From assembly GCF_900110695.1 (NCBI RefSeq), contig NZ_FOEH01000008.1, forward strand, positions 1-64,000: DNA of 64,000 nucleotides, in the 5' to 3' direction. The notes below the pieces were generated by a model. That model worked only from the letters and a program-made list of their open reading frames with translations, searched no databases and was not told where the DNA came from. This document shows positions 34,947 to 43,555 of this stretch, piece by piece. A program made the translations under genes and the position numbers. Positions within the stretch are counted from its first letter, which is position 1. Each line of letters opens with the position of its first letter. This DNA comes from Virgibacillus subterraneus (GTDB lineage: Bacteria; Bacillota; Bacilli; Bacillales; Amphibacillaceae).

Positions 34947-35354
34947 ATGTTTTCTTTTCGTGGCGATGCGCATAAGTTATTCCTGACTTTAAAGAAACTG
35001 AAGGATATACATTCGAATAAGGATCTCAAAGAAGCTGCTGAAATAAAATCGTTTTATGAATCCCTTGAAAGCGAAACCCTCAGATTAATTTATTATCGCA
35101 TGGTAAAAGAGCAAAACGGAACAGGTATTATTCCTATATTTGTCACGGCTATTCCCTGGCTTTTATTTCTATTTTCTGACAAAATTCAAGACTTTTTATT
35201 TAAGGATGGTATTTTAATTTGGGCTATTTTCATTACAATATACTTGATCTTACTAACAGTGAGCGCCTTTTTTCATTTTAAAGAAAAAGCATGGGCTGCG
35301 TTACATATTGAGATAATTAAGGATGTTCTGGAGGAAAGGGATAATAACAGTTAA
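34947..35354 (+). CDS. Membrane protein of unknown function
   Basis: 135-residue protein. Residues 1-55 are a charged helical cytosolic part (HKLFLTLKKLKDIHSNKDLKEAAEIK), followed by two hydrophobic helices (about 60-78 and 88-108) and a short charged tail. No family recognised. GAGGAGGGTTTGT precedes the ATG. Confidence 0.7.
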   Translation: MFSFRGDAHKLFLTLKKLKDIHSNKDLKEAAEIKSFYESLESETLRLIYYRMVKEQNGTGIIPIFVTAIPWLLFLFSDKIQDFLFKDGILIWAIFITIYLILLTVSAFFHFKEKAWAALHIEIIKDVLEERDNNS

Positions 35355-35415
35355 GTTTCTATTCCAGTGTAAGCTTTTGTCAGGAGTATTAAAACGAATG
35401 ATTTGTTAAAACTAA

Positions 35416-35506
35416 TTAGAAAACTTGGCTTATCGCCAAGTCTTTATGGCGAAAGCCTAAGTTGCACTTATGCAGTAAAAAAGTATTTATACTTTTCTTA
35501 ACTGCC
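35416..35506 (-). repeat. Family-A repeat
   Basis: Full copy in reverse orientation: TTAGAAAACTTGGC ... TTCTTAACTGCC. Both hairpins are present. The end abuts the AAAGGAGGG binding site of the next small gene. Confidence 0.9.
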
Positions 35507-35526
35507 AAATAAAGGAGGGATTTATT

Positions 35527-35622
35527 TTGAGTAAGGGCAAGAAGAAGAAGAACAAGAGCAAGGAAGAGTTAAACGATATGAAGGATGATAAAAAATATCG
35601 GCAAAACCGGCCGCCAAGATAA
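35527..35622 (+). CDS. Very small Lys-rich protein
   Basis: 31 residues, MSKGKKKKNKSKEELND then KYRQNRPPR. TTG start with AAAGGAGGGATTTAT 7 nt upstream. Directly followed by a second small gene at 35642. Lys-rich composition fits a nucleic-acid-binding or spore-core protein, but no family was recognised. Confidence 0.5.
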   Translation: MSKGKKKKNKSKEELNDMKDDKKYRQNRPPR

Positions 35623-35641
35623 CCAGCAGGAGGTTAATTAC

Positions 35642-35800
35642 ATGTCAGAACAAAATAAAAACCACAATCGGGATACAGGTAAGCAGCAGAATGTATTGAA
35701 GTATGATACAGAACCGAAGCGCGAGAAGAATGAAACAGAGATTGCAGAAGACACCGAATTTCTAAATCAGGAAAATAAAAGAAACAAGAGAAAGCGATAA
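35642..35800 (+). CDS. Small hydrophilic protein, unknown
   Basis: 52 residues, highly charged, MSEQNKNHNRDTGKQQN to QENKRNKRKR. AGGAGGTTAATTAC precedes the ATG at 35642, making the longer frame from 35585 unlikely. Cotranscribed with the preceding 31-residue gene (19 bp apart). Possible minor spore protein. Confidence 0.6.
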   Translation: MSEQNKNHNRDTGKQQNVLKYDTEPKREKNETEIAEDTEFLNQENKRNKRKR

Positions 35801-35842
35801 ATGGGAGAGCATGTCCATAGTGGCATGCTCTTTTAACTCGTG

Positions 35843-35942
35843 TTGAAGTGCATTTGCCGCGCAATGCTGAAGTTCACACTGATTTCGCTGAAGTTCACAA
35901 ATAGGCTGCTCGAAGTTCACATTACCCCGCCGAAGTTCACAA
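35843..35942. repeat. Tandem repeat, about 21-bp unit, 4-5 copies
   Basis: The core GAAGTTCAC recurs at 35869, 35890, 35912 and 35932, with a degenerate copy at 35845; the flanking bases vary. Non-coding, between a small gene and helD. Confidence 0.8.
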
Positions 35943-35961
35943 ACTGAAAAGATAATCGGAA

Positions 35962-36050
35962 TTAGAAAACTTGGCATTCGCCAAGCCTTAATGGCGAGTG
36001 CCTTAGTTGCACTTATGCAGTAAGAAAGTATTTATACTTTCTTAACTGCC
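35962..36050 (-). repeat. Family-A repeat
   Basis: Full copy: TTAGAAAACTTGGCATTCGCC to TTTCTTAACTGCC, 460 bp from the previous copy and in the same orientation. Confidence 0.9.
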
Positions 36051-36092
36051 AAAAAAAGTGCCGGGGATATAATATCCAGCCGACGCCTTTTC
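36051..36092 (-). terminator. Intrinsic terminator of helD
   Basis: On the minus strand: GGCGTCGGCTGGATATTATATCC and CCGGCAC fold into a hairpin ending in a run of seven T, just after the helD stop. Confidence 0.75.
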
Positions 36093-36095
36093 GTA

Positions 36096-38381
36096 TTATA
36101 TGTGGAAAACTTCAAATGTTTCCGGTTCTGCCTCTTTAATAAATTTACAAGGTTCTTCCGAAGTGATCATATGAAGTCCATGCATCGCTCTAGTGCAGGC
36201 AGTGTAAAAGAGTGCACGATCTGACTCTTTGGCATAGTGCCCGGCAGAAACCTCAGGGATAATAACAGCATCAAATTCGATTCCTTTGGCCAAGTAAATA
36301 GGCAGAATAAGCAATCCTTTTTCGAATGAATAAGTCTGCTCTGTTATTTGTCTAATTACTATTTTATCCTGAAGCTTTTGGTAAAGTTCATCGCATTCCT
36401 TTAGTGTTTTGCAAATAATTGCGATTGTTTCATTTCCATCACTGCGAAGTTCTTCAATCTCGGCAATTACCTTATCGGTTCTATTCGCCTTATTCTCCAA
36501 CTTAATCAATTTAGGTTTGTTGCCGGATCGATCAAATGATTCGATTACTGCTTCACCAGGGGCAAAGTCCTTTGTGAATTCTACGATTTGTTTCGTTGAT
36601 CGATAACTTTTTGTAAGGGTAATTTGTTCATGGTTCTGCTCTAGTTTCGCAGGTATTAGCGGATTATCCTCAGTAGCGTATGCGTATATTGCCTGATTAA
36701 TATCACCAAGTAATGTCATCCTGGTGTAAGGGAAAATATGCCTGATATATGCAAACTGGAATGCTGAATAATCCTGTGCTTCATCGATGAACAGGTGACG
36801 AACTGACCGTTCTGAATCATCACCAAGTAGTCTGCCTTTAAAATAAAGATATGGTGTTGCGTCTTCCCAGGTTAAAAACTTCTGCGACAAGTTGGCAGCG
36901 GTATGTGCTCGGATTTTTCCCCAGTCAGCAGGAGTTTGGTCGGTTTCCCAATTCAAGAACATTTCCTGGTATGTCGCCAGCACATGAACGAAGTCAAAGC
37001 GTTTCACCCGTTTTTTAATCTGGGCAAAGTGGCGCTTCACAACTTCTTTACGCAGGAATTCTTCTTCCAAACTTGAATTTTCTTCATCTTCCTGCTGGCT
37101 GGAATGGTATGCCTCTAAATACTCGTCCTTGTCCAGCAGTTCAACCTTTTCCATTACCCAGTCCTTATCTTTTTCCTGCTTTTGGCTTTTTCGTAATTCA
37201 TGCAACAGCCACGTAGCAACAGCTTCCATTCTGTTTGGAAGAGAAATCTCCTCCAGTGAATAGAAGTAGTCAGAAATTTGCTCTTTTGAAATAAGGACTT
37301 CGTGATGTAACGTAATATTCCTAAATCGAATACCGTGATAGTTCAGTTGGAAGATGTACTCATCCAATAGCGACTTGAAATCCAAACTTGATTTGTATGT
37401 CATGTTAGTAAGACGACTATCATAATCTTTCTCGTCCATTTCCGTTAATGTATATTCCATTTGGGAAAAAGGGGACTCAATTGTAATACCCTTTTCGATC
37501 CGCTTTTCCAAAAAATCATAAAAGGTGGATTGCTGGATATTTTCTTCCCCTAATTCAGGAAGTACATTGGCGACATAGCTTGAAAATAACGGGTTCGGTG
37601 AAAAGAGCAGTAAGTTGTTGGCGTTAAGCTCTTTTCGAAATCGATACATAAGGTACGCTATTCGTTGCAGGACTGCAGATGTTTTTCCACTCCCGGCAAC
37701 ACCTTGGACAATTAAAAGATCACTCCGTTCATTTCGGATGATTTTATTTTGTTCCTTTTGGATGGTTGCGACAATACTTTTCATTGTTGTACTTGCATTA
37801 TCTCCCAGGGCTTGCTGGAGAAGCTGGTCACCAATTGTAAGTCCGGTGTCAAACATGCTTATAATATTGCTTTGTCTGATAATGAACTGCCTTTTTAATG
37901 AGATTTCCCCGGTTATTGTTTCATCCATTGTTTCATATTGCGCTTTCCCGGGAGCGTAGTCATAATAAAGGCTGGAAATGGGAGCACGCCAATCGTATAT
38001 AAGGAAGTTTTCTTCTTCCAGATCCATCAGGGAGGAGGTACCAATATATATTTTTTCATTTTCATTTTCATTTTCAATAAAATCAATTCGTCCAAAATAA
38101 GGGGAGTCCTTTAATTTCTTGAGTTTTTTCAGTTCCTTGTCCATGTTCCCGTGGAGCTGTTCCCGTTCAATCAGCAACTCGGCCTGTTGTTTAACGCTTG
38201 CTTGCGTTTCGATTACGTCATCAGGTTCATCCAGGTTAACCGTCACATCATCCCAAAAATTCTCGCGCAGATTGATGATTGTGTCTTTTAATCCTGCAGA
38301 TTTTTTATAAATCGTTTCCTCTTTGTTGTTAATTTCATTGATAATTTCATTGACTCGATGCTGTTCAGCTTCCCGGCTCAT
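36096..38381 (-). CDS. helD: RNA polymerase recycling ATPase HelD (UvrD-like helicase fold)
   Basis: 761-residue superfamily-1 ATPase. The N-terminal arm (about 1-100) is a coiled coil ending in SPYFGRIDF, a HelD hallmark that enters the RNA polymerase secondary channel. Walker A is VQGVAGSGKTSAVLQRIAYL, motif II is LFIDEAQDYS, and later motifs are LTKSYRST, IYLAKGIEFDAVI and YTACTRAMH. It removes stalled polymerase from DNA or RNA. The frame is open to 38465, but the B. subtilis HelD N-terminus aligns with MSREAEQHRVNEI, so ATG 38381 is preferred though its binding site is weak. Confidence 0.92.
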   Translation of the reverse strand: MSREAEQHRVNEIINEINNKEETIYKKSAGLKDTIINLRENFWDDVTVNLDEPDDVIETQASVKQQAELLIEREQLHGNMDKELKKLKKLKDSPYFGRIDFIENENENEKIYIGTSSLMDLEEENFLIYDWRAPISSLYYDYAPGKAQYETMDETITGEISLKRQFIIRQSNIISMFDTGLTIGDQLLQQALGDNASTTMKSIVATIQKEQNKIIRNERSDLLIVQGVAGSGKTSAVLQRIAYLMYRFRKELNANNLLLFSPNPLFSSYVANVLPELGEENIQQSTFYDFLEKRIEKGITIESPFSQMEYTLTEMDEKDYDSRLTNMTYKSSLDFKSLLDEYIFQLNYHGIRFRNITLHHEVLISKEQISDYFYSLEEISLPNRMEAVATWLLHELRKSQKQEKDKDWVMEKVELLDKDEYLEAYHSSQQEDEENSSLEEEFLRKEVVKRHFAQIKKRVKRFDFVHVLATYQEMFLNWETDQTPADWGKIRAHTAANLSQKFLTWEDATPYLYFKGRLLGDDSERSVRHLFIDEAQDYSAFQFAYIRHIFPYTRMTLLGDINQAIYAYATEDNPLIPAKLEQNHEQITLTKSYRSTKQIVEFTKDFAPGEAVIESFDRSGNKPKLIKLENKANRTDKVIAEIEELRSDGNETIAIICKTLKECDELYQKLQDKIVIRQITEQTYSFEKGLLILPIYLAKGIEFDAVIIPEVSAGHYAKESDRALFYTACTRAMHGLHMITSEEPCKFIKEAEPETFEVFHI

Positions 38382-38791
38382 GCCACCAACCCCATTCTTA
38401 AAAACTTTTTCATTGACTTTAAATATAACTGATGATACAATATAATTGGATATATTTATATTCATATATACAATTAATGATCATTATATTAGTTTACCAT
38501 AATTAGCTATGGGCAACAATAGTTTTTACTGTTGTTGTCTTTTTATTTTGTATTAGGCTATTTCCATCATTGTAGCGAACCCCCCGTAATCCCTTTTCTT
38601 ATATATGCCCAAATTAATGTAAAAACATCTAAGCTATGAGTTATCTAACATCTTTTAACTAATTTTAATAAAGATGGAAGATTCTGTTTCTGTGTCCCTA
38701 TGAATTGTCTTTTGACTATTGGAAAACATAAATGAGTGTGAATAATTATTTTCCTAACTAATTTGAGGGACATGGAGAAGGAGATTATGAA
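38382..38791. other. Divergent intergenic region, 410 bp
   Basis: AT-rich promoter region for helD (minus) and the amidotransferase-like gene (plus). No terminator, repeat copy or small gene with a good start was seen. Confidence 0.5.
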
Positions 38792-39523
38792 ATGAAACAC
38801 TCAATAAATCCTGTTATTGGAATTACCAGTTCTATTGTCAATCACAATAATATTAAGAGTGTTAATTTGCACGAGAGGTTTATTCGTTCAGTAACACAGG
38901 CAGGTGGAATCCCAATTATAATTCCAACTGGTACGGAAGAAATGCCAAAATTATGGGTCTCCAACTGTGATGGAATTATTTTAAGCAGTGGAGAAGATGT
39001 CGATCCAAATTCGTATCGAGCAAATCCTGATCCAAGAATACAAATGACCAATGAAAAACGTGATAAAACGGAGATTGGGCTTGTGGAACATGCTCTAAAA
39101 CAGAAAAAGCCGATTCTTGCCACCTGCAGAGGGGCTACAATGCTAAACGTTGCGTTAGGCGGAACAGTTATACAAGACATAGAATCCAATAATCCAAATG
39201 CTATTAATCATTATCAGCAAGCAGCAAGACCGGAGCCCACTCATGAAGTTCAAATTGAGAATAACAGTTGGCTTTATGAAATTCTAAATAATACAACCTA
39301 CAGAGTTAATAGCATTCATCACCAAGCTATTGGTAAAATCGCGTCTGGCCTTAGAATTGTTGCGGTCGCTCCAGATGGTGTCATTGAAGCAGTTGAAGGA
39401 ACAGGCGAATACACCAAACTGTTATTGGGGGTTCAATGGCACCCTGAAGAGATGGCTAGCGAGGATTCAAACATGCAAAATTTATTTAAAGCGTTTGTCG
39501 GTGAGTGTATAAACACAGTATAG
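38792..39523 (+). CDS. Gamma-glutamyl-gamma-aminobutyrate hydrolase-like peptidase C26
   Basis: 243-residue class I glutamine-amidotransferase-like hydrolase (PuuD family). Nucleophile Cys in LATCRGATMLN (about residue 111), catalytic His and Glu in GVQWHPEEM, and the preceding NSIHHQAI motif. Family members cleave gamma-glutamyl-GABA or related amides in polyamine breakdown; no other polyamine gene is adjacent, so the substrate is tentative. GAAGGAGATTATGAA precedes the ATG. Confidence 0.9.
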   Translation: MKHSINPVIGITSSIVNHNNIKSVNLHERFIRSVTQAGGIPIIIPTGTEEMPKLWVSNCDGIILSSGEDVDPNSYRANPDPRIQMTNEKRDKTEIGLVEHALKQKKPILATCRGATMLNVALGGTVIQDIESNNPNAINHYQQAARPEPTHEVQIENNSWLYEILNNTTYRVNSIHHQAIGKIASGLRIVAVAPDGVIEAVEGTGEYTKLLLGVQWHPEEMASEDSNMQNLFKAFVGECINTV

Positions 39524-39565
39524 TAAAGGTAATAGCTTTTCTAATATTATAAAGATTTTTGGGAT

Positions 39566-40207
39566 GTGATTGTGATTGATTCCAGGCTGGAAAATATAAA
39601 ATACGTATGGTATGCGAGCTATGGTTCTAATTTAAGCAGAGATAGATTTTTATGTTACATAAAAGGTGGTAAACCCAGAGGATCTGAAAAAGTTGAGGTT
39701 GGGTGTAAAGATAAGTCTCTTCCTATAAAAGAAACGACATATATAATGCGTTATCCTTTATATTTTGCAAAATCATCAGAGCGTTGGCAAAACAAAGGGG
39801 TAGCTTTCATCGGATTAAATAAAGATGAAAAACATCATACATACAGCAGGAAATATTTAATAACAGTAGAGCAATTTATGGATGTGGTAAAACAGGAAAA
39901 TAACGGTGCTGCATTAGATATAGATTTAATTGAAATTATAAAGGATGGATCTAAAACATTAAGAGATTCTTGGTATGGAACTATTTTATATTTAGGTGAA
40001 GAGGGTGGATATCCAATCTTAACTTTTACAGCAGATTGGGATTTAGATGTTCCTTATAATAAACCATCTGAAGAATATCTAAGTATGATCATTAATGGTT
40101 TAAAAACAACTTTAGAGCTTGAAGATACTGAGGTATTAAATTATTTAAGTTCAAAACCAGGTGTAGCTGATAATTATAATAGAAACGAACTTGAAAAACT
40201 ATTGTAG
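39566..40207 (+). CDS. Gamma-glutamylcyclotransferase-fold protein
   Basis: 213 residues. WYASYGSNLSRDRFLCYI near residue 15 is the substrate-binding loop of the gamma-glutamylcyclotransferase/AIG2-like fold (Y-G-S-N-L). The middle part (MRYPLYFAKSSERWQNKGVAFI) resembles uncharacterised Bacilli proteins of this group. The catalytic Glu cannot be placed with certainty. GTG at 39566 is used; another GTG six bases later is possible, and no strong binding site is present. Confidence 0.68.
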   Translation: MIVIDSRLENIKYVWYASYGSNLSRDRFLCYIKGGKPRGSEKVEVGCKDKSLPIKETTYIMRYPLYFAKSSERWQNKGVAFIGLNKDEKHHTYSRKYLITVEQFMDVVKQENNGAALDIDLIEIIKDGSKTLRDSWYGTILYLGEEGGYPILTFTADWDLDVPYNKPSEEYLSMIINGLKTTLELEDTEVLNYLSSKPGVADNYNRNELEKLL

Positions 40208-40326
40208 TGAGAATTGGGCAGAATGGCTGAATATTTATGCTGGATGTACGTCAGTCTGTCCTTTCAGGCAATAGCAGGATAACATCTTTTTCGCTGGGAA
40301 AGTTAGGAGTTATGGAGGTGAAAAAG

Positions 40327-40530
40327 TTGGCTGACCAAAAAAAGAAGAAAACGAAGGAAAATGTAAATACCGAGCTTGGTGGTATGGGGCTGTATGGAAC
40401 CACAGGAAATGTAGAAGTTGAAGGTTATGAAATGTCTGGAGATATTGAAAATGCCGGGCAACTTGACAAAGGATTTAATAAAAAGAAAAAGAATATGGGA
40501 GCTAAAGCCTCATTGGAAGATTCTCCTTAA
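40327..40530 (+). CDS. Small hydrophilic protein, unknown
   Basis: 67 residues: Lys-rich N-terminus (MADQKKKKTKENVN), a Gly-rich middle (ELGGMGLYGTTGNVEVEGYE) and a basic end (FNKKKKNMGAKAS). Start TTG at 40327, after TTATGGAGGTGAAAAAG; the frame is open from 40237 but lacks a binding site there. Possibly a minor spore protein. A terminator follows. Confidence 0.6.
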   Translation: MADQKKKKTKENVNTELGGMGLYGTTGNVEVEGYEMSGDIENAGQLDKGFNKKKKNMGAKASLEDSP

Positions 40531-40547
40531 TTTAAGCAAAGCAAGTG

Positions 40548-40581
40548 GTCAGACAAGGAGGCAAAAAGCTCCTTGTCTGAC
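40548..40581 (+). terminator. Intrinsic terminator
   Basis: GTCAGACAAGGAG / CTCCTTGTCTGAC, perfect 13-bp stem with weak T-rich tail. Confidence 0.8.
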
Positions 40582-40651
40582 ATTCATCCTTTTGGCAGTT
40601 AATACTAATATTCCTTTTATGAAAAGCTAAGTTTTCTAACTAATCTGCTCC

Positions 40652-40680
40652 AATTCTGATAAAATATAATTATCAGAATT
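40652..40680 (+). promoter_or_regulatory. Inverted repeat overlapping a TATAAT box
   Basis: AATTCTGATA and TATCAGAATT (perfect 10-bp arms) flank AAATATAAT. TATAAT at 40665-40670 could be the -10 of the alcohol dehydrogenase operon, so the dyad may be an operator. Confidence 0.5.
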
Positions 40681-40704
40681 ATTTGGATAGGAGTTGGGTA
40701 ATTG

Positions 40705-41877
40705 ATGGATCAGTTTATATCTCCGAAGAAAATCTATCATGGTGAGGGATCCCTAGCTAAGTTAGAGGATATTTTGCAAGAGTTAAAGGTTGAGAGAATT
40801 TTTATTTTAACAGATCCTATTTTGAAAAGTCTTGGGGTTATTGACCCTTTATTGAAGATTATGGATAGAATTGATGTAAGAGTTGATGTTGTTACAAACG
40901 TTGTACCGGATCCGCCTCTGGAAAGTGGTAATCAAGTAGTTGAAGAAGCAAGAGATAAACAACCGGATTTAGTTATTGGAATTGGTGGTGGCAGTGCGCT
41001 TGACTTAGCAAAGATTGCTGCAGTACTTGCCGGTAATAATGGCCGTGTGGAAGATTACTTGAATTTGAGCGGAACAAGGAAATTAGTGAACAAAGGGCTG
41101 CCAAAGGTATTAATTCCAACAACATCTGGGACTGGTGCTGAAGTCACGGATATTGCTGTATTTTCACTCGAGAATACCAAAGATGTGATTACACATGAGT
41201 ATCTGCTGGCAGACTACGCAATCGTTGATCCTGCATTAACCTATACGTTACCGCCTAGAGTAACTGCAGCAAGCGGGATTGATGCGCTTACTCATGCAGT
41301 TGAGGCTTATACGTCTGTGAATTCAACGCCTTTTACTGATTCGCTTTCACTTGATGCAATGAAACGAATTGCCGGTAATATTCGAACAGCTGTGTGGAAT
41401 GGCAAGGACGAACATGCCAGAGATCAGATGGCCTTAGGTAGTTTGCTTGCTGGATTAAGCTTTTATAATGCGGGGGTCGCGGGTGTTCATGCCTTAGCAT
41501 ATCCGCTTGGTGGATTATTTAAAATCTCGCATGGTGAATCGAATGCCGTTCTTTTGCCATATGTGTATGATCATATTTGGATGGCATGTATGGACAAAAT
41601 GAAAAATATTGCTGTGGCTTTATCGCTGCCAATAGATGGGAAGACAGACAGGGAAGTGGCTCAACAGGTAGTAAGAGGTTTTCTGGATTTAATCAAGGAT
41701 GTCGGGTTGCCGGCAACAATACGAGATTATAATATTAAATCAACTGATATTGATGTTTTGACTGAAAACGGAGTACAACAAACAAGACTGCTTGCGAGAA
41801 GTCCTAAAGTGTTAGATGAGAATTCCATTAAACAGATTTACACGAATGCATATGAAGGTCTATTGCAAAATTCATAA
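40705..41877 (+). CDS. Iron-containing alcohol dehydrogenase
   Basis: 390-residue group III dehydrogenase. The NAD(P)-binding segment is VIGIGGGSALDLAK (about residue 95), and the iron ligands are in ALTHAVEAYTS (D and H), HALAYPLGG and SHGESNAVLLP. These enzymes interconvert alcohols and aldehydes. ATG 40705 is preferred to TTG 40702; ATAGGAGTTGGG lies upstream. The next gene, a hotdog thioesterase, is 18 bp downstream and probably in the same operon. Confidence 0.92.
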   Translation: MDQFISPKKIYHGEGSLAKLEDILQELKVERIFILTDPILKSLGVIDPLLKIMDRIDVRVDVVTNVVPDPPLESGNQVVEEARDKQPDLVIGIGGGSALDLAKIAAVLAGNNGRVEDYLNLSGTRKLVNKGLPKVLIPTTSGTGAEVTDIAVFSLENTKDVITHEYLLADYAIVDPALTYTLPPRVTAASGIDALTHAVEAYTSVNSTPFTDSLSLDAMKRIAGNIRTAVWNGKDEHARDQMALGSLLAGLSFYNAGVAGVHALAYPLGGLFKISHGESNAVLLPYVYDHIWMACMDKMKNIAVALSLPIDGKTDREVAQQVVRGFLDLIKDVGLPATIRDYNIKSTDIDVLTENGVQQTRLLARSPKVLDENSIKQIYTNAYEGLLQNS

Positions 41878-41895
41878 TAGCGAGGTTGAGAGCAG

Positions 41896-42294
41896 ATGTA
41901 CCAAACAGTTATCGAGCCAAGGGTCTCTGAAACGGATGGGGTTGGACACATCAATAATACGGTGATTCCAGTTTGGTTGGAAGCCGCACGGAATGATCTG
42001 TTCCGATTATTTACGCCTGATTTTTCTTTTGAGGATTGGAAAATGATTGTTTTAAATATGAATGTTGATTACATTGGCCAGATTTTTTTTGGAATAGATG
42101 TAATCGTTTGTACATGGGTGAAGAAGATAGGGAATTCCAGTCTGCAGTTATATGAGGAAATTTGGCAGGATGAACGCTTATGTGTAAAAGCAACCGTTAC
42201 ATATGTGAATTACGATTTAAAGAAGCAAAAGTCTGAACCAATACCTGATCCTATTAAAAAAGAACTGGAGCAACACTTATATCAAGAGAATTAA
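41896..42294 (+). CDS. Hotdog-fold acyl-CoA thioesterase (4HBT)
   Basis: 132-residue thioesterase of the YbgC/4HBT type. The active-site segment is SETDGVGHINNTVIPVWLEAARNDL near residue 10-35, with D and N in the usual positions; NMNVDYIGQIFFGIDVIV is the following strand pair. It hydrolyses acyl-CoAs of unknown chain length. GAGGTTGAGAGCAG precedes the ATG. Probably cotranscribed with the alcohol dehydrogenase. Confidence 0.85.
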   Translation: MYQTVIEPRVSETDGVGHINNTVIPVWLEAARNDLFRLFTPDFSFEDWKMIVLNMNVDYIGQIFFGIDVIVCTWVKKIGNSSLQLYEEIWQDERLCVKATVTYVNYDLKKQKSEPIPDPIKKELEQHLYQEN

Positions 42295-42295
42295 A

Positions 42296-42478
42296 GGATG
42301 GAAGGATAACTTAGAGGAGTCATTTCAGCAAATCAGTAGTGATTTTGAAAAAAGTCACGAGATAACGAAAGGTTATGTAAGTTCAGCGCAGTCCCGATTG
42401 TTTTCGGTAAAAGATGCCGTTGACTACGCAGAAATGTGGTTAACTAGTTATGACCGGGGGAAAAATAGAGGTAAATAA
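42296..42478 (+). pseudogene. Remnant reading frame without start
   Basis: An open frame of about 60 codons (GWKDNLEESFQQISSDFEKS ... DYAEMWLTSYDRGK) lies between the thioesterase and the broken GNAT. It has no start codon and no binding site, yet its composition is protein-like. It looks like the 3' end of a deleted gene; the family was not recognised. Confidence 0.4.
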
Positions 42479-43025
42479 TATTTCAGCAGATGATTTCAAA
42501 TATAAGTCCAAAAGTGGTAAAACCATCACGATTCGTGAAGCGAAACAACAGGATGCGGAAGCAATGTTGGCTGCTTCCTCAGAAGTATTAGTCGATGCGT
42601 CATATATGCTAAGTACTGCGGAAGACGCAAAAAAGGTTAAATTAACAGATATGCAAAAGCTAATCGAGGCTTTTACCCAAAACCCAAATCATATTCAGTT
42701 TATTGCTGAAGCGGGCAATACTTTGGTGGGCGCAATAGAATTTAAAAATGGAGAAAAAGATAAGATAAGTCACCAAGGTTCTATTGGGATGACTGTACTA
42801 CCTACCTATCGTAATCATGGTATTGGAAAGGCATTATTACATACGTGGTTAACTGGGCAAAAGCTAACAATACTATTGAGAAAATGTGTCTAGAAGTGAT
42901 GGAATGTAATGAAAGTGCCATTACATTATATGAAGTTTGGATTTCATGAAGAGGGAAGAAAAGTAAAGGGAGTAAAACTGGATAATGGTTATCAGGAACT
43001 AATTTTAATGCATTTATTCGTCTGA
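42450..43025 (+). pseudogene. GNAT N-acetyltransferase with two frameshifts
   Basis: Frame 1 (42450-42893) encodes most of a GNAT: IREAKQQDAEAMLAASSEV, HQGSIGMTVLPTYRNHGIGKALLHTWL (motif A). After about 42857 the family sequence continues in a second frame (AKANNTIEKMCLEVMECNESAITLY) and, after about 42930, in a third (MKFGFHEEGRKVKGVKLDNG to the stop at 43023). Two indels are needed to restore the gene, so it is a true pseudogene more likely than a single sequencing error. Confidence 0.88.
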
Positions 43026-43555
43026 TGCATATGGGACGAGGTTCCTGTCCCTCTTGTCCCGTGGTTAAATAATGTAAGGAAAGATAAATCTACAGCAGAA
43101 TAAATAAAAATGTGTGTTAGTTAGCTGTAAGCAGTTCGGTTTCGGAGTACAAAGACGTTATGTACGCTTAATTGGGCTGCTTTTTTAATGGCTTGTATGG
43201 TAAACGGTGAAAAATGGCTCCTATTCAGTTTTGATTTGTCATTTGTACAATTAATCAGTTTTCAACGGAGCTTATTCAGTCGTCATTCATGTTTATTCAG
43301 TTTTCAGTAGCTTTTAATCTGCAAGCGCAGTTCCATCCGCTACAATCTCAGCGATGGCTTATACTCAGACTAAGTAATTGATTAAATTTACTTAGTTTGA
43401 AATAATTGTACTTATGAAAAATAACTTTGTTTCAAAGGAGAAGTGAAGGGCCTTTGAGTTTATTTGGCGTTTGCGATGGTTCTAAACGGCACAAATAGTA
43501 AACCTTAAGTACAAACTTGTTCCTCTATAGGCAATTAAGAAAGGGTAGGAAAATA
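43026..43555. other. Intergenic region, 530 bp
   Basis: Contains a GGGACA-family repeat (43032-43060), a possible hairpin with AAGCAG..CTGCTTTTTT around 43129-43177, and degenerate tandem copies of ATTCAGTTTTC between 43222 and 43310. The sequence GTTTGAAATAATTG near 43397 is also present at 18760 and 46228. No gene. Confidence 0.55.
43032..43060. repeat. GGGACA..TGTCCC family repeat
   Basis: GGGACGAGGTTCCTGTCCC TCTTGTCCC, just after the GNAT pseudogene. Confidence 0.75.

Noticed and set aside
35843..35942. CRISPR-like short repeats
   Set aside because: Repeat core is only about 10 bp with 11-bp variable linkers; no cas genes.
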